Shown here in pieces: positions 7,439-14,599 of a stretch of 45,664 nucleotides of DNA (position 1 is its first letter; each line of letters begins with the position of its first letter). Origin of the DNA: Dehalococcoidia bacterium UBA2158 (GTDB taxonomy: Bacteria > Chloroflexota > Dehalococcoidia > Lucifugimonadales > UBA3495); contig DCWQ01000035.1 of assembly GCA_002328185.1 (NCBI GenBank), forward strand, positions 36,503-82,166, written 5' to 3'. The translations under genes were made by a program, and so were the position numbers. The notes under the pieces were generated by a model, which saw nothing but the letters and a program-made list of their open reading frames with translations, did not search any database and was not told the origin of the DNA.

Positions 7439-8617
7439 TCAGGTAATTACGCCTTCCGCAACCAGCCGGGACATCTCTTCGTCGTCCAGGCCCAGAACCC
7501 CACAGTAGATCTCTTCGTTGTGCTGGCCGTAGGTAGGGATCGGGCCGGCAGTGGTGGGAGTCTTTGAGAATTTGATGATGGTTGGGCCGGGTACCAATAT
7601 CTTCTTGCCCTCGGGCAGTTCCTCTTCCATCATCACCTCCCGCTCCCAGAGGTGTTTGTCCGCCAAAACTTCAGGGATGCTCAGAGCGGGGCCGACTGGG
7701 ATGTCCGCGGCCACCAGCGATTCTTCGACCTCTTTGACCGGGCGTTCCTCGCACCACAGATTCAGCAGTTCCATGCGTATCTCGGCCTTGTTCGTGGCGA
7801 ACATGGGGGCGGCGAATTCAGGGTCGGTAGACAGGTCGTCGTAACCCATAACCTTCAGCATGCGCTCCCACATACCGGCCCTTGCCGCACCCGTCGAGAC
7901 ATAGCCGTCTTTGCATTTGATGAACGAGCCGGCGCGGGTGAAGTCGTTCGTGCCGGTCTCGTGGCACACGGCCAGGGCGACCTCCTCCAGGGTGATGCCG
8001 CCGTCCAACATGGCCACCTCTAGCCACTGGCCCTCGCCAGTACGGTCCCGATGCCGCAATGCGCCAAGAATTCCAATAGTGGCGTGCAGGGCGGCTGTGC
8101 GGTCCATGATAGGGCCCTCGGCCATCACCGGCTGGTCGAAGCCGCGTCCGGTCTGGTGGCCGATGCCGCTCATGGCCTGGATGATGGGGTCGAAGCACTG
8201 CCGGTCCCGGTAAGGTCCGTACTGGCCGAAACCGGAGACCGAGGCCAGAATGATGCTGGGGTTGACCTCGCACATCTTCTCGTAGCTAAACCCCATCTGT
8301 TCCATGGTGCCGGGCCGGAAGTTCTCGAGCACGACGTCGGAGACCTCCAGCATCCGGAAGAACAGTTCTTTGCCCTCCGGGTGGCGTGTGTTGAGGGTGA
8401 CGCTCTTCTTGCCCCGGTTATAGGCAGCGAATTGGACGCTCATCTCCCCGACGAAGGGGCCGGAATTGCGAAGGTCGCTGGATCTGCTCCACTCCAGTTT
8501 TAGAACCTCGGCGCCCATGTCCCGAAGGATCATGCCGCCCCTGGGAGCGGCCTGCCAGCGGGCCAACTCCAAGATTCGGACGCCGTCCAGCACACCGGTG
8601 GGTTGAGTCGGGGGCAT
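7439..8617 (-). CDS. CaiB/BaiF (family III) CoA-transferase
   Basis: Family III CoA-transferases move CoA between acyl-CoAs and free acids such as formate, carnitine, benzylsuccinate or mesaconate. The 392-residue sequence shows the N-terminal V-R-I-L-E-L-A-R (13-20), the M-G-A-E-V-L-K-L-E segment (34-42), Y-N-R-G-K-K-S-V-T-L (66-75), V-L-E-N-F-R-P-G (97-104) and the catalytic Asp at about 172 in G-P-I-M-D-R-T-A-A. A C-terminal interlocking segment is also present, so the protein looks intact. GAGGAG six bases before the ATG supports the start. It may form a minus-strand cluster with the thiolase gene at 8969, but 350 bases of repeats and a terminator separate them, so they are probably separate transcripts. 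The acid substrate is not predictable. Confidence 0.9.
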   Translation of the reverse strand: MPPTQPTGVLDGVRILELARWQAAPRGGMILRDMGAEVLKLEWSRSSDLRNSGPFVGEMSVQFAAYNRGKKSVTLNTRHPEGKELFFRMLEVSDVVLENFRPGTMEQMGFSYEKMCEVNPSIILASVSGFGQYGPYRDRQCFDPIIQAMSGIGHQTGRGFDQPVMAEGPIMDRTAALHATIGILGALRHRDRTGEGQWLEVAMLDGGITLEEVALAVCHETGTNDFTRAGSFIKCKDGYVSTGAARAGMWERMLKVMGYDDLSTDPEFAAPMFATNKAEIRMELLNLWCEERPVKEVEESLVAADIPVGPALSIPEVLADKHLWEREVMMEEELPEGKKILVPGPTIIKFSKTPTTAGPIPTYGQHNEEIYCGVLGLDDEEMSRLVAEGVIT

Positions 8618-8674
8618 CTGTTACTCCTCAAATGCGGGTTGTCGCAAGACCGTCAGAGTATAACGCTATTTCTT

Positions 8675-8724
8675 GCAGCCCACACGGTCATTCCGACGAA
8701 GGCCGGAATGACCGTGTGGGCTGC
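8675..8724. repeat. Long perfect palindrome around a GTCATTCC repeat core (family B)
   Basis: Positions 8675-8695 and 8704-8724 are a perfect 21-bp inverted repeat with an 8-base loop. The inner part (GGTCATTCCG / CGGAATGACC) is the shared core of this repeat family; the outer GCAGCCCACAC / GTGTGGGCTGC is specific to this copy. It lies upstream of the CoA-transferase gene and is not followed by a T-run. Confidence 0.85.
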
Positions 8725-8754
8725 GTCAGTGAAAGGCTATCTCCTGAGGCCATT

Positions 8755-8782
8755 CTGGATTCCAGCTTTCGCTGGAATGGCG
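8755..8782. repeat. Family B hairpin repeat, core copy
   Basis: ATTCCAGC (8759-8766), loop TTTC, GCTGGAAT (8771-8778), preceded by GG and followed by GGCGAC. It is closely related to the hairpin at 29405-29432 (ATTCCTGC-TTTC-GCAGGAAT) and to the core of the palindrome at 24438-24479. Confidence 0.75.
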
Positions 8783-8826
8783 ACATACAGCGTCCGAGGA
8801 ATGTTGACTGACTCACGGGGAAAGGG

Positions 8827-8866
8827 CGCCCTCACCTTAACCCTTTTCCATGCGTAGGAGAGGGGA
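8827..8866. repeat. Family C repeat (CCCTCACC-TTAACCC type)
   Basis: The sequence CGCCCTCACCTTAACCC runs into CATGCGTAGGAGAGGGG. Related copies occur at 11236-11277, 29323-29362 and 39985-40022, the last two inverted. Each contains a short hairpin after the TTAACC(C) box. Confidence 0.65.
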
Positions 8867-8898
8867 CTTTTCTTCATGCGAAATGTCATTGATGGCCC

Positions 8899-8935
8899 AA
8901 AAATAAAGGCCCCAAATTAAATTTCCGAGGCCTTT
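8899..8935 (-). terminator. Intrinsic terminator of the thiolase gene
   Basis: Read on the minus strand, AAAGGCC (8935-8929) pairs with GGCCTTT (8911-8905) across a 17-base AT-rich loop and is followed by ATTTTT. It lies about 33 bases past the thiolase stop codon, the expected place. Confidence 0.7.
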
Positions 8936-8968
8936 GTGGATTCCTGGTTGTGGACGCTGCCGGAGGCG

Positions 8969-10258
8969 TTAGAGGCTTTCCAACACTGTGGTGATACCCA
9001 TTCCGGCGCCGATGCATTGGGTGGCCAGGCCGTACTTGCCGTCGGAGCGGCGTAGCTCGTGGGCCAGGGACAGCACCAACCGTGCACCGGTGGCTCCCAA
9101 GGGGTGGCCGATGGCCAAGGCACCGCCATTGACGTTCAGCTTCTCCATGGGGATGCCCAGCTCACGGGCGCTGGGTATGATCTGGGCCGCGAACGCCTCG
9201 TTGAATTCGACGCGGTCGATCTGGTCCATGGTGAGGCCGGCGTACTTCATGGCCTTGTTGGTGGACGGCACCGGGCCGAGACCCATCAACTGGGGCTTAA
9301 CTCCGGCGACTCCGAACCCGACGATGCGGGCCAGGGGTTCTAGACCCAGGGCCAGGGCTTTCTCTTCGCTCATGACCAAGATGGCGCTGACGCCGTCGTT
9401 GGTGGGCGAAGAGTTGCCGGGTGTGATAATGATCTCGTTGCCGCCGTAGCTCTCGACGCCGGGGATGGCGTTCAGGTTCATCAGGGCTTCGAAGTTGGTG
9501 CCGGGACGGATGCACTCGTCCTGTTCGAAGGCGATCATTTCGCCCCGCTCTTCGGGCAACCATGCGCCATTGTCATCGAAAATCGGCTGTTCAACTTCCA
9601 GAGGCACGATCTCGTCCCTGAAATTACCAGCCGCGTAGGCTTCAACGGCCTTCTGGTGGCTAGGCACCGCGTATTCGTCCAGGTCGGCGCGGGTTAGCCC
9701 GTAGACCTCGGCCACGTTCTGGGCCGTCTGCAACATGGAAACCTTGGCCGGCGAGTCCAGGATGAAATCCGGGAACGGCACCGAGAAATTGTCGTAGTGG
9801 TCCGGCGGCAGGTCTCGCTGTGCCTTATTGAACTGAACGGGAGTGGGCTCGGTGATCCTGGTGAAGGGACCCTCGTCGCCGGGGATGGTGCGCGCCATGC
9901 GCTCAGCGCCCAGAGCGATGCCGCAGTCGATGACCCCGACCATGATCGACTGAGCGATCCGGTGCAGGGTTTCCATGCTGGAACCGCACTGACGATTGGA
10001 GTTGAACGTGGAGACCTCGGGCGGCAGTCCGGCCATCTTGGCAACGCGGCCCAGGTCAACAAACTCGGCATTGCCCAGCACGTTGCCCAGTCCGACGTCT
10101 TCGATCATCCGGTCTTCGACCTTGGGGTTCCGGTCCATCAGGTTCCTGATGATCTGGGCGCCAAGCTCGTCCAAGCGGGTCGCTACCAGCTTGCCGCGGA
10201 CGGCCCGGGCGAATGGGGAACGGACACCGTCGACGATCACTGCATTTCGGAGTTCCAT
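8969..10258 (-). CDS. Thiolase (acetyl-CoA C-acyltransferase family)
   Basis: Thiolases cleave 3-ketoacyl-CoA with CoA or run the reverse condensation. All catalytic parts are visible in this 429-residue protein: the nucleophile C91 in N-R-Q-C-G-S-S, N-E-A-F-A (353-357), the His of G-G-A-L-A-I-G-H-P-L-G-A-T-G-A-R (H385) and the acid/base C415 in C-I-G-A-G-M-G. The length is slightly above the common 390-400 owing to a middle insertion (about 145-165, with the segment D-H-Y-D-N-F-S-V-P-F-P). AGAGGT five bases before the ATG supports the start. It is divergent from the tandem CMD gene (151-base gap) and has its own terminator. A degradative role fits the catabolic neighbourhood. Confidence 0.93.
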   Translation of the reverse strand: MELRNAVIVDGVRSPFARAVRGKLVATRLDELGAQIIRNLMDRNPKVEDRMIEDVGLGNVLGNAEFVDLGRVAKMAGLPPEVSTFNSNRQCGSSMETLHRIAQSIMVGVIDCGIALGAERMARTIPGDEGPFTRITEPTPVQFNKAQRDLPPDHYDNFSVPFPDFILDSPAKVSMLQTAQNVAEVYGLTRADLDEYAVPSHQKAVEAYAAGNFRDEIVPLEVEQPIFDDNGAWLPEERGEMIAFEQDECIRPGTNFEALMNLNAIPGVESYGGNEIIITPGNSSPTNDGVSAILVMSEEKALALGLEPLARIVGFGVAGVKPQLMGLGPVPSTNKAMKYAGLTMDQIDRVEFNEAFAAQIIPSARELGIPMEKLNVNGGALAIGHPLGATGARLVLSLAHELRRSDGKYGLATQCIGAGMGITTVLESL

Positions 10259-10409
10259 GACTTACCTCTCGTTCGAGTTCAGGGTTGGTTTATTTATTGG
10301 CTTATTTAAAGGTTACAGAATTGGCTATCAGGGTAACACAGGCCGGGTTGGCGTGGCCTGTCTGTGTGACTACAATGCTGACGTTACTGATTAATGATTG
10401 GAGTTGACC

Positions 10410-11192
10410 ATGACAACGTTGGATGAACGGTTCCAGAAGGGCATCGAAACGCGCACCAAGTTCGGCGGCGGCACGCTGACCGGAGGCTCCACCCCTCTGG
10501 CCTGGCCGATGGCCCCCGATCTGGAAAAGATCACTGGGCAGTTCTTGTTCGGCAGCATCTGGCACCGGCCCGCCCTGAAGGACTTACAGCGGGAGATGGT
10601 CACGCTGACCTGTCTAACCGTGTTGAAAAGAGACAACCAGACTCGCCGTCACCTGGGGAACGCCCTCAACCTAGGTCTGACGCCCATCCAAATCGTCGAA
10701 GTATTGATGCATTCGATGTTTTACAGCGGCGTGCCAGCAACACTGGACGCCCTGGCCATCGCCAGAGATGTCTTTGAGGAACGGGGCATCGACTACACCC
10801 CTCAGGAGGTGTTCGATAACTCGGAGACGCCTGATGATCTCTACAACCGTGGCATGGCCCGGCGCATTGAATACATGGGGCCACCGGCCAGCGGAGGACA
10901 GGGGCCGGCGACCGAGGCTGAAAAGGAGTTCGGCCGGCTGACCCAAGAGTATTACTGGGGTTCGATCTGGACCAGGCCAGGTCTGACGCTGCCCGAACGC
11001 TCCATCTGCACCATGGCGGCGCTGACAGCCCTGGGGCGAGAGAGCCAGTTGGCCAGCCACATCCGCGGAGGTCTGAACGTGGGGTTGAGTCAGGAGGAGA
11101 TCGTGGAGGTGTTTATCCACGCCACTTTCTACTGTGGGTTGCCGTTTGTCCGCTCAGCCATTGATCTGGCGAATGAGATCTTTAGGGCGTAG
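10410..11192 (+). CDS. Tandem carboxymuconolactone decarboxylase-domain protein
   Basis: A 260-residue fusion of two gamma-carboxymuconolactone-decarboxylase-type domains. The first half has F-G-S-I-W-H-R-P and R-H-L-G-N-A-L-N-L-G-L-T followed by Y-S-G-V-P; the second repeats these as W-G-S-I-W-T-R-P, S-H-I-R-G-G-L-N-V-G-L-S and Y-C-G-L-P. Such two-domain proteins probably fold into the half-hexamer unit that single-domain enzymes assemble from separate chains. The family decarboxylates gamma-carboxymuconolactone in the protocatechuate branch of the beta-ketoadipate pathway, but many relatives have other or unknown substrates. GGAG at 10400-10403 puts the start at the ATG at 10410 rather than the TTG at 10398. 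The gene is divergent from the thiolase gene. Confidence 0.85.
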   Translation: MTTLDERFQKGIETRTKFGGGTLTGGSTPLAWPMAPDLEKITGQFLFGSIWHRPALKDLQREMVTLTCLTVLKRDNQTRRHLGNALNLGLTPIQIVEVLMHSMFYSGVPATLDALAIARDVFEERGIDYTPQEVFDNSETPDDLYNRGMARRIEYMGPPASGGQGPATEAEKEFGRLTQEYYWGSIWTRPGLTLPERSICTMAALTALGRESQLASHIRGGLNVGLSQEEIVEVFIHATFYCGLPFVRSAIDLANEIFRA

Positions 11193-11235
11193 TAGGCTGG
11201 GATGGTCTTTCTTTGGCTTCCCAGAAACGCTGGCC

Positions 11236-11283
11236 CCCACCCTAACCCTCGCCTCCTTCAGAGGTAGGAGGCGAGGGAATCTT
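11236..11283 (+). terminator. Hairpin terminator derived from family C repeat
   Basis: CCCTCGCCTCCT (11246-11257) pairs perfectly with AGGAGGCGAGGG (11266-11277) around an 8-base loop, followed by AATCTTTT. It sits between the convergent tandem CMD and SDR genes and could end the plus-strand transcript. The left flank CACCCTAACCCTC is the family C repeat box, so the terminator appears to have been made from a repeat copy. Confidence 0.65.
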
Positions 11284-11307
11284 TTCGCTGGCTCTTACTG
11301 GCCCGGC

Positions 11308-12135
11308 TTATTCATCATCCTTCAGATAAGGGAACATGGCCAGAGGCGTGGCGGCTAAGAGCCCGGCGTCTACGGGCAGGGTTACTCCGGAAATCCAGCG
11401 GGCCTCGTCAGATGCAAGGAACAAGATGGCGTAGGCTACATCCCAGGGAGTGCCGTCGAATCCCAGAGGACCAGCCCGGCGGCGGAGGTTCAGCATCTCC
11501 TCTGAGCTGTGTCTGGCGACCATAGGGCTGTAGACGTGGCCGGGGGCGATGCAGTTAACCCGGACGTTGTCTCGGCCGTAGTGGACGGCCATGGAGTTGC
11601 TGAGCCCCAGTATCCCGCCCTTGGAAGCGGCATAGGCATGGCTGGGTCGGCCACCGCCGGCCCGTAGACCTACTATAGACGACAAATTAACGATGGACCC
11701 ACCGCCGTCCTTAATCATCTCGGGGATGGCGAACTTGCTTGTGAGCATCACGCTTTTCAGGTTGACGTCGATCACCGTGTCCCAGAATTCTTCCTTGACG
11801 TCGGTGACCGAGCCGGGACCGCTGATGCCCACGTTGTTGATCAGCACGTTCAGCTTCCCATAGCTCTTTACTGCGGCTTCGGTCATCTCTTGGCAGGAAT
11901 CGATGTTGGTGACGTCGCCGATGAAGACCGTGGCGTCGCCGCCCTCTTCCTTGATCTGGGCCAGTGTGATCTCGGCGTTCTTCTCGTCCCGGTCAACCAA
12001 CACTACCTTGGCCCCTTGGCGGGTGAACAGCAAGGAGATGGCCTGGCCGATACCGACGAATTCGCCGCTGCCAGTGGCGCCGGCGCCGGTGACGATGGCG
12101 ACCTTGCCTTCTAGTCTGTTGCCTTGGGTGGTCAT
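11308..12135 (-). CDS. SDR-family NAD(P)-dependent oxidoreductase
   Basis: A 275-residue classical short-chain dehydrogenase/reductase. It shows the catalytic S152/153, Y168 and K172 (Y-A-A-S-K), N-N-V-G at 100-103 in place of N-N-A-G, and P-G-H-V-Y-S near 198. The glycine-rich cofactor loop is unusual: the normal T-G-x-x-x-G-I-G is stretched to T-G-A-G-A-T-G-S-G-E-F-V-G-I-G (16-30), several residues longer than the family norm. The start at 12135 is chosen because GGAGG lies four bases upstream and M-T-T-Q-G-N precedes the first beta strand; the longer frame to 12231 adds an unrelated tail. The C-terminal A-T-P-L-A-M-F-P tail is longer than usual. Alcohol or keto-acid oxidation is likely; the substrate is unknown. 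Confidence 0.88.
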   Translation of the reverse strand: MTTQGNRLEGKVAIVTGAGATGSGEFVGIGQAISLLFTRQGAKVVLVDRDEKNAEITLAQIKEEGGDATVFIGDVTNIDSCQEMTEAAVKSYGKLNVLINNVGISGPGSVTDVKEEFWDTVIDVNLKSVMLTSKFAIPEMIKDGGGSIVNLSSIVGLRAGGGRPSHAYAASKGGILGLSNSMAVHYGRDNVRVNCIAPGHVYSPMVARHSSEEMLNLRRRAGPLGFDGTPWDVAYAILFLASDEARWISGVTLPVDAGLLAATPLAMFPYLKDDE

Positions 12136-12319
12136 GGGGCCTCCAATTGCCTGGTTTGGGGCGTGTGGGATGTTCGAGGTGCAGTATATATCATCATGCA
12201 ACGTCCGCTGACCCGGCCTCATCACAAGCATTTAACCGGCAACATGGCCACAACGCCCCAAATAACCAGACCGGACCAACATCCTGGAGATAAACCCATC
12301 CAACGCCGCCTCTTGGGAC

Positions 12320-12577
12320 ATGGAGAGTGGCGATAATGTGGAAGTTCGCAACGACAACGTGTTCACCCAGATCGACGGACGGACAACCGTTAGATTTTCC
12401 GCAGTTGCCTACCTCACCGGCCAGGTCCCCGCCGGAGTTACCTGCAGTTACTTCCTGTTTGGCCAGGGGCGCTTGGATATGGCTGCAACCTCGGTGTCTC
12501 ACGGCAAAGCGGACCCCATCAACAACCGCTACCGGTACAAGTTGGGGAAAGGGACCGTCACCCGGACGGGCGACTAG
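12320..12577 (+). CDS. Hypothetical small protein or gene fragment
   Basis: I do not recognise this 85-residue reading frame. It is predicted to be mostly beta strand (V-R-F-S-A-V-A-Y-L, V-T-C-S-Y-F-L-F-G), with no signal peptide and no ribosome binding site clearly placed before the ATG. The same frame stays open upstream to a TAA at 12263-12265 without any other good start, so it may be the surviving piece of a larger surface or lectin-like protein. It is flanked by the SDR gene on the other strand and the Gfo/Idh gene. It may equally be non-coding. Confidence 0.3.
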   Translation: MESGDNVEVRNDNVFTQIDGRTTVRFSAVAYLTGQVPAGVTCSYFLFGQGRLDMAATSVSHGKADPINNRYRYKLGKGTVTRTGD

Positions 12578-12634
12578 GAGTTCAAGCAAACCATGAGCTT
12601 CGTCCTCCGGAACCTTACCTAGACTGCATGTGAA

Positions 12635-12648
12635 CGGGCTGCAGCCCG
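12635..12648. promoter_or_regulatory. Perfect 14-bp palindrome upstream of the Gfo/Idh gene
   Basis: CGGGCTGCAGCCCG is perfectly symmetric and lies 56 bases before the ATG at 12704. It could be an operator for a dimeric regulator or the core of a small hairpin. No T-run follows it, so it is not an intrinsic terminator. Confidence 0.35.
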
Positions 12649-12703
12649 GTGTATCATCTTCAGAACCGACTGTTTCGGGATTCCAAGCCTGGCCGGAGAA
12701 TAA

Positions 12704-13690
12704 ATGAAACTCGGACTTTGTGTCCTGGGCTGCGGCTCGTTCGCGCAGATCTTCGCCGAATCCTTATTAGACGCGCGAGACCATATAGAGCTTTATTTCG
12801 CCAGCCGTGACTACCGTCGTGCCCAGGCTTACTCAGAGGAGCTTGGCGGCGTCGACGCTTTCGGTTCTTACGAAGAAGCTGTGTCCGACTCAAGGGTGGA
12901 AGCAGCATACATCTGCACCCCCCATGACCTTCACCTGGAAAACGCCCGACTCGCGGCAGCCGCCAAAAAGCACATCCTAGTCGAAAAACCCTTGGCACGG
13001 ACCCTTCAAGAAGGGCGCGCAATCATCGAAGCCGCCAACGACGCTGGTGTAACGTTGATGGTCGCTGAGAATTATCGATTTCTCGCCCCGGTCCAAGCGG
13101 CAAAACGGATCATCGATTCGGGGGCTTTGGGCCAAGTCCGTCTCATCCAATTGCATGAAGAACATCCATTTGAACCAGGCTCGTGGCGGAACGACAGAAA
13201 CCGGAACGGCGGCGGGGTGTTCATCGACGGCGGGATCCACAAAACCAGCGTATTGGCCTACCTGACGGGACGGCCCACGCGAGTGTATGCCATGCCGGTG
13301 CTACCTGGCACTCCAGGTCTGGCGGCGGAGGACGGCATGGTCGTTACCACCCGCTCTGCTGAAGGAGTGGTGGGCATCGTCAATCACACCTGGAGCATCA
13401 GCAATCCGGTCCAGCGCCCCAGGGTTAGCGTGACCGGCACGCTGGGCAACTTGAACTTTGAGTTGGGGCGTCCGTGGCTAAACATCGAGTACAGCGATAC
13501 CAAAGAAACCCGACAGTTCGATGACGACCTCCGGGGTATCATGGCGATGGTGCTTGAGTTCCGCCGTAGCATCATCGAGAAATCACAGCCGGGGATGACC
13601 GGGGAAGAGGGCCTGAACGACTTGGACCTGGTGCTCAAGGCCTACGAATCAGCCGAATCCGGGCTGCCGGTGGACCTCAACGGGGTTTAA
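12704..13690 (+). CDS. Gfo/Idh/MocA-family oxidoreductase
   Basis: A 328-residue sugar- or polyol-dehydrogenase-like protein with an N-terminal NAD(P)-binding Rossmann fold (V-L-G-C-G-S-F-A-Q, 7-15), an intact E-K-P motif (94-96) and the C-terminal substrate domain. The region around I-D-G-G-I-H-K-T-S (about 175-183) corresponds to the usual G-G-x-x-x-D-x-x motif; the Asp position is not obvious, so chemistry may differ. GGAGA four bases before the ATG supports the start. It is closely followed by mobA (22-base gap), which suggests co-transcription. Unlike the paralogue at 4433, this one keeps the catalytic-type Lys. Confidence 0.85.
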   Translation: MKLGLCVLGCGSFAQIFAESLLDARDHIELYFASRDYRRAQAYSEELGGVDAFGSYEEAVSDSRVEAAYICTPHDLHLENARLAAAAKKHILVEKPLARTLQEGRAIIEAANDAGVTLMVAENYRFLAPVQAAKRIIDSGALGQVRLIQLHEEHPFEPGSWRNDRNRNGGGVFIDGGIHKTSVLAYLTGRPTRVYAMPVLPGTPGLAAEDGMVVTTRSAEGVVGIVNHTWSISNPVQRPRVSVTGTLGNLNFELGRPWLNIEYSDTKETRQFDDDLRGIMAMVLEFRRSIIEKSQPGMTGEEGLNDLDLVLKAYESAESGLPVDLNGV

Positions 13691-13712
13691 CGCCCTGGCC
13701 AAATCATGAAAT

Positions 13713-14324
13713 ATGAATCAATCGCCTGACATTTCAAAGTTAGACGCCATAGTGCTTGCCGGGGGCGAGAGCAAAAGGATGGGCGTTGCCAAGGCCACCC
13801 TCCCCTTTGGCGACACATCGCTGGTTGGATCAGCAGTTGCGGCGCTGCGGCCGGTCTTTCGGCGGGTGTTGGTGGTGACGCGGGACAAGGACTCGCTGGC
13901 CGGCATCGATGCGGAGGTCCTGGAAGACGAATGGCCGCAGCAGGGACCGTTGGTCGGTCTCGCCCGCGGCCTGGCTCACAGCGACGCTGATTGGTGCTTC
14001 GTGACCGCCTGTGACATGCCCTTCCTTCAGGTTGCCGTTATCAAAGAGATGGCGAAGCGCTTGACCGGCTGCGATGCCGTAATCCCCGAGTACGAAGGCC
14101 GCTTGCAGACCCTCCACGCCTTCTACAGCCGGGCCTGCCTGCCCATCGCCCAGGGCCTGCTTGAAGAGGGGACCACATCCATGAGAGCCCTGGTGTCGGG
14201 CTGCCGGATAACCAAATTCTTCCAAGACGACTTCGCCCACATCCCGGACGGTCTGCGGTCGTTCCGCGACGTGGACACCGCCGAAGAATACCGGGCCGCC
14301 CTCAACGATCCTCCTGAATCTTGA
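13713..14324 (+). CDS. mobA: Molybdenum cofactor guanylyltransferase
   Basis: MobA attaches GMP to molybdopterin to make the guanine dinucleotide cofactor for DMSO-reductase-type enzymes. The 203-residue protein shows the nucleotide-binding L-A-G-G-E-S-K-R-M-G (15-24) with the following K-A, the G-P-L-V-G-L segment and the metal-binding D-M-P-F (about 103-106). Length is typical. CTP/GTP specificity (MobA versus MocA) cannot be settled from sequence alone; the short length and the C-terminal F-x-D-V-D-T-A-E-E-Y favour MobA. The gene follows the Gfo/Idh gene with a 22-base gap. It implies that the organism uses molybdoenzymes, though none is in the window. A strong promoter begins 28 bases after its stop. 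Confidence 0.88.
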   Translation: MNQSPDISKLDAIVLAGGESKRMGVAKATLPFGDTSLVGSAVAALRPVFRRVLVVTRDKDSLAGIDAEVLEDEWPQQGPLVGLARGLAHSDADWCFVTACDMPFLQVAVIKEMAKRLTGCDAVIPEYEGRLQTLHAFYSRACLPIAQGLLEEGTTSMRALVSGCRITKFFQDDFAHIPDGLRSFRDVDTAEEYRAALNDPPES

Positions 14325-14352
14325 CCTATATGATGGATTTAGGCGTAACCAC

Positions 14353-14382
14353 TTGACAACTCTCAATCGCTTATGTTAGGAT
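14353..14382 (+). promoter_or_regulatory. Sigma-70-type promoter
   Basis: TTGACA (14353-14358) is a perfect -35 box, followed after 18 bases by TAGGAT (14377-14382), a 4-of-6 match to TATAAT. Transcription should start near 14390 and run into the leader or small RNA at 14390-14520. Confidence 0.6.
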
Positions 14383-14389
14383 GGCCAAC

Positions 14390-14520
14390 AAGTTCCCGAG
14401 ACATGGGGGCTTATTTTTTTGCCCAGTTATATCCCCAGTCCACCCTCAGGCGGTTAGCTTAGTTGCTCGATACCTACTCCCGGTTCCAATAAAGGCCTCA
14501 GCGTTCGCTGGGGTTTTTTT
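14390..14520 (+). ncRNA. Candidate structured leader or small RNA, about 130 nt, upstream of the old yellow enzyme gene
   Basis: The stretch between the promoter at 14353 and the terminator at 14496-14520 has no open reading frame with a ribosome binding site. GGGC (14407-14410) can pair with GCCC (14421-14424) around a T-rich loop. Two segments, CCCCAG (14433-14438) and CCTCAG (14444-14449), can each pair with CTGGGG (14508-14513), the 3' arm of the terminator, so mutually exclusive structures are possible. That layout (promoter, structured leader, terminator, then a gene 80 bases on) is what an attenuator or riboswitch looks like, but a free small RNA ending at the terminator is equally possible. 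I do not recognise it as a known RNA class. Confidence 0.45.
14496..14520 (+). terminator. Intrinsic terminator before the old yellow enzyme gene
   Basis: CCTCAGC (14496-14502) pairs with GCTGGGG (14507-14513) (one U-G pair) around GTTC and is followed by seven Ts (14514-14520). It lies upstream of, not after, the gene at 14600 and about 170 bases past mobA. Confidence 0.85.
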
Positions 14521-14599
14521 GTAGATAGTCCTCACGCCCATTTACCAGGCCCCGCCGCGGCCCCACGGCCCGGTACCTTACTAAAAAGCCAGGAGAAAC

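Noticed and set aside
14440..14500. Sequence GGCGGTTAGCTTAGTTGC and GGTTCCAATA resembling D-arm and T-arm of a tRNA.
   Set aside because: The span is about 51 nt, with no room for an acceptor stem and anticodon arm of normal size, and the ends do not pair. Chance resemblance inside the leader RNA is more likely.
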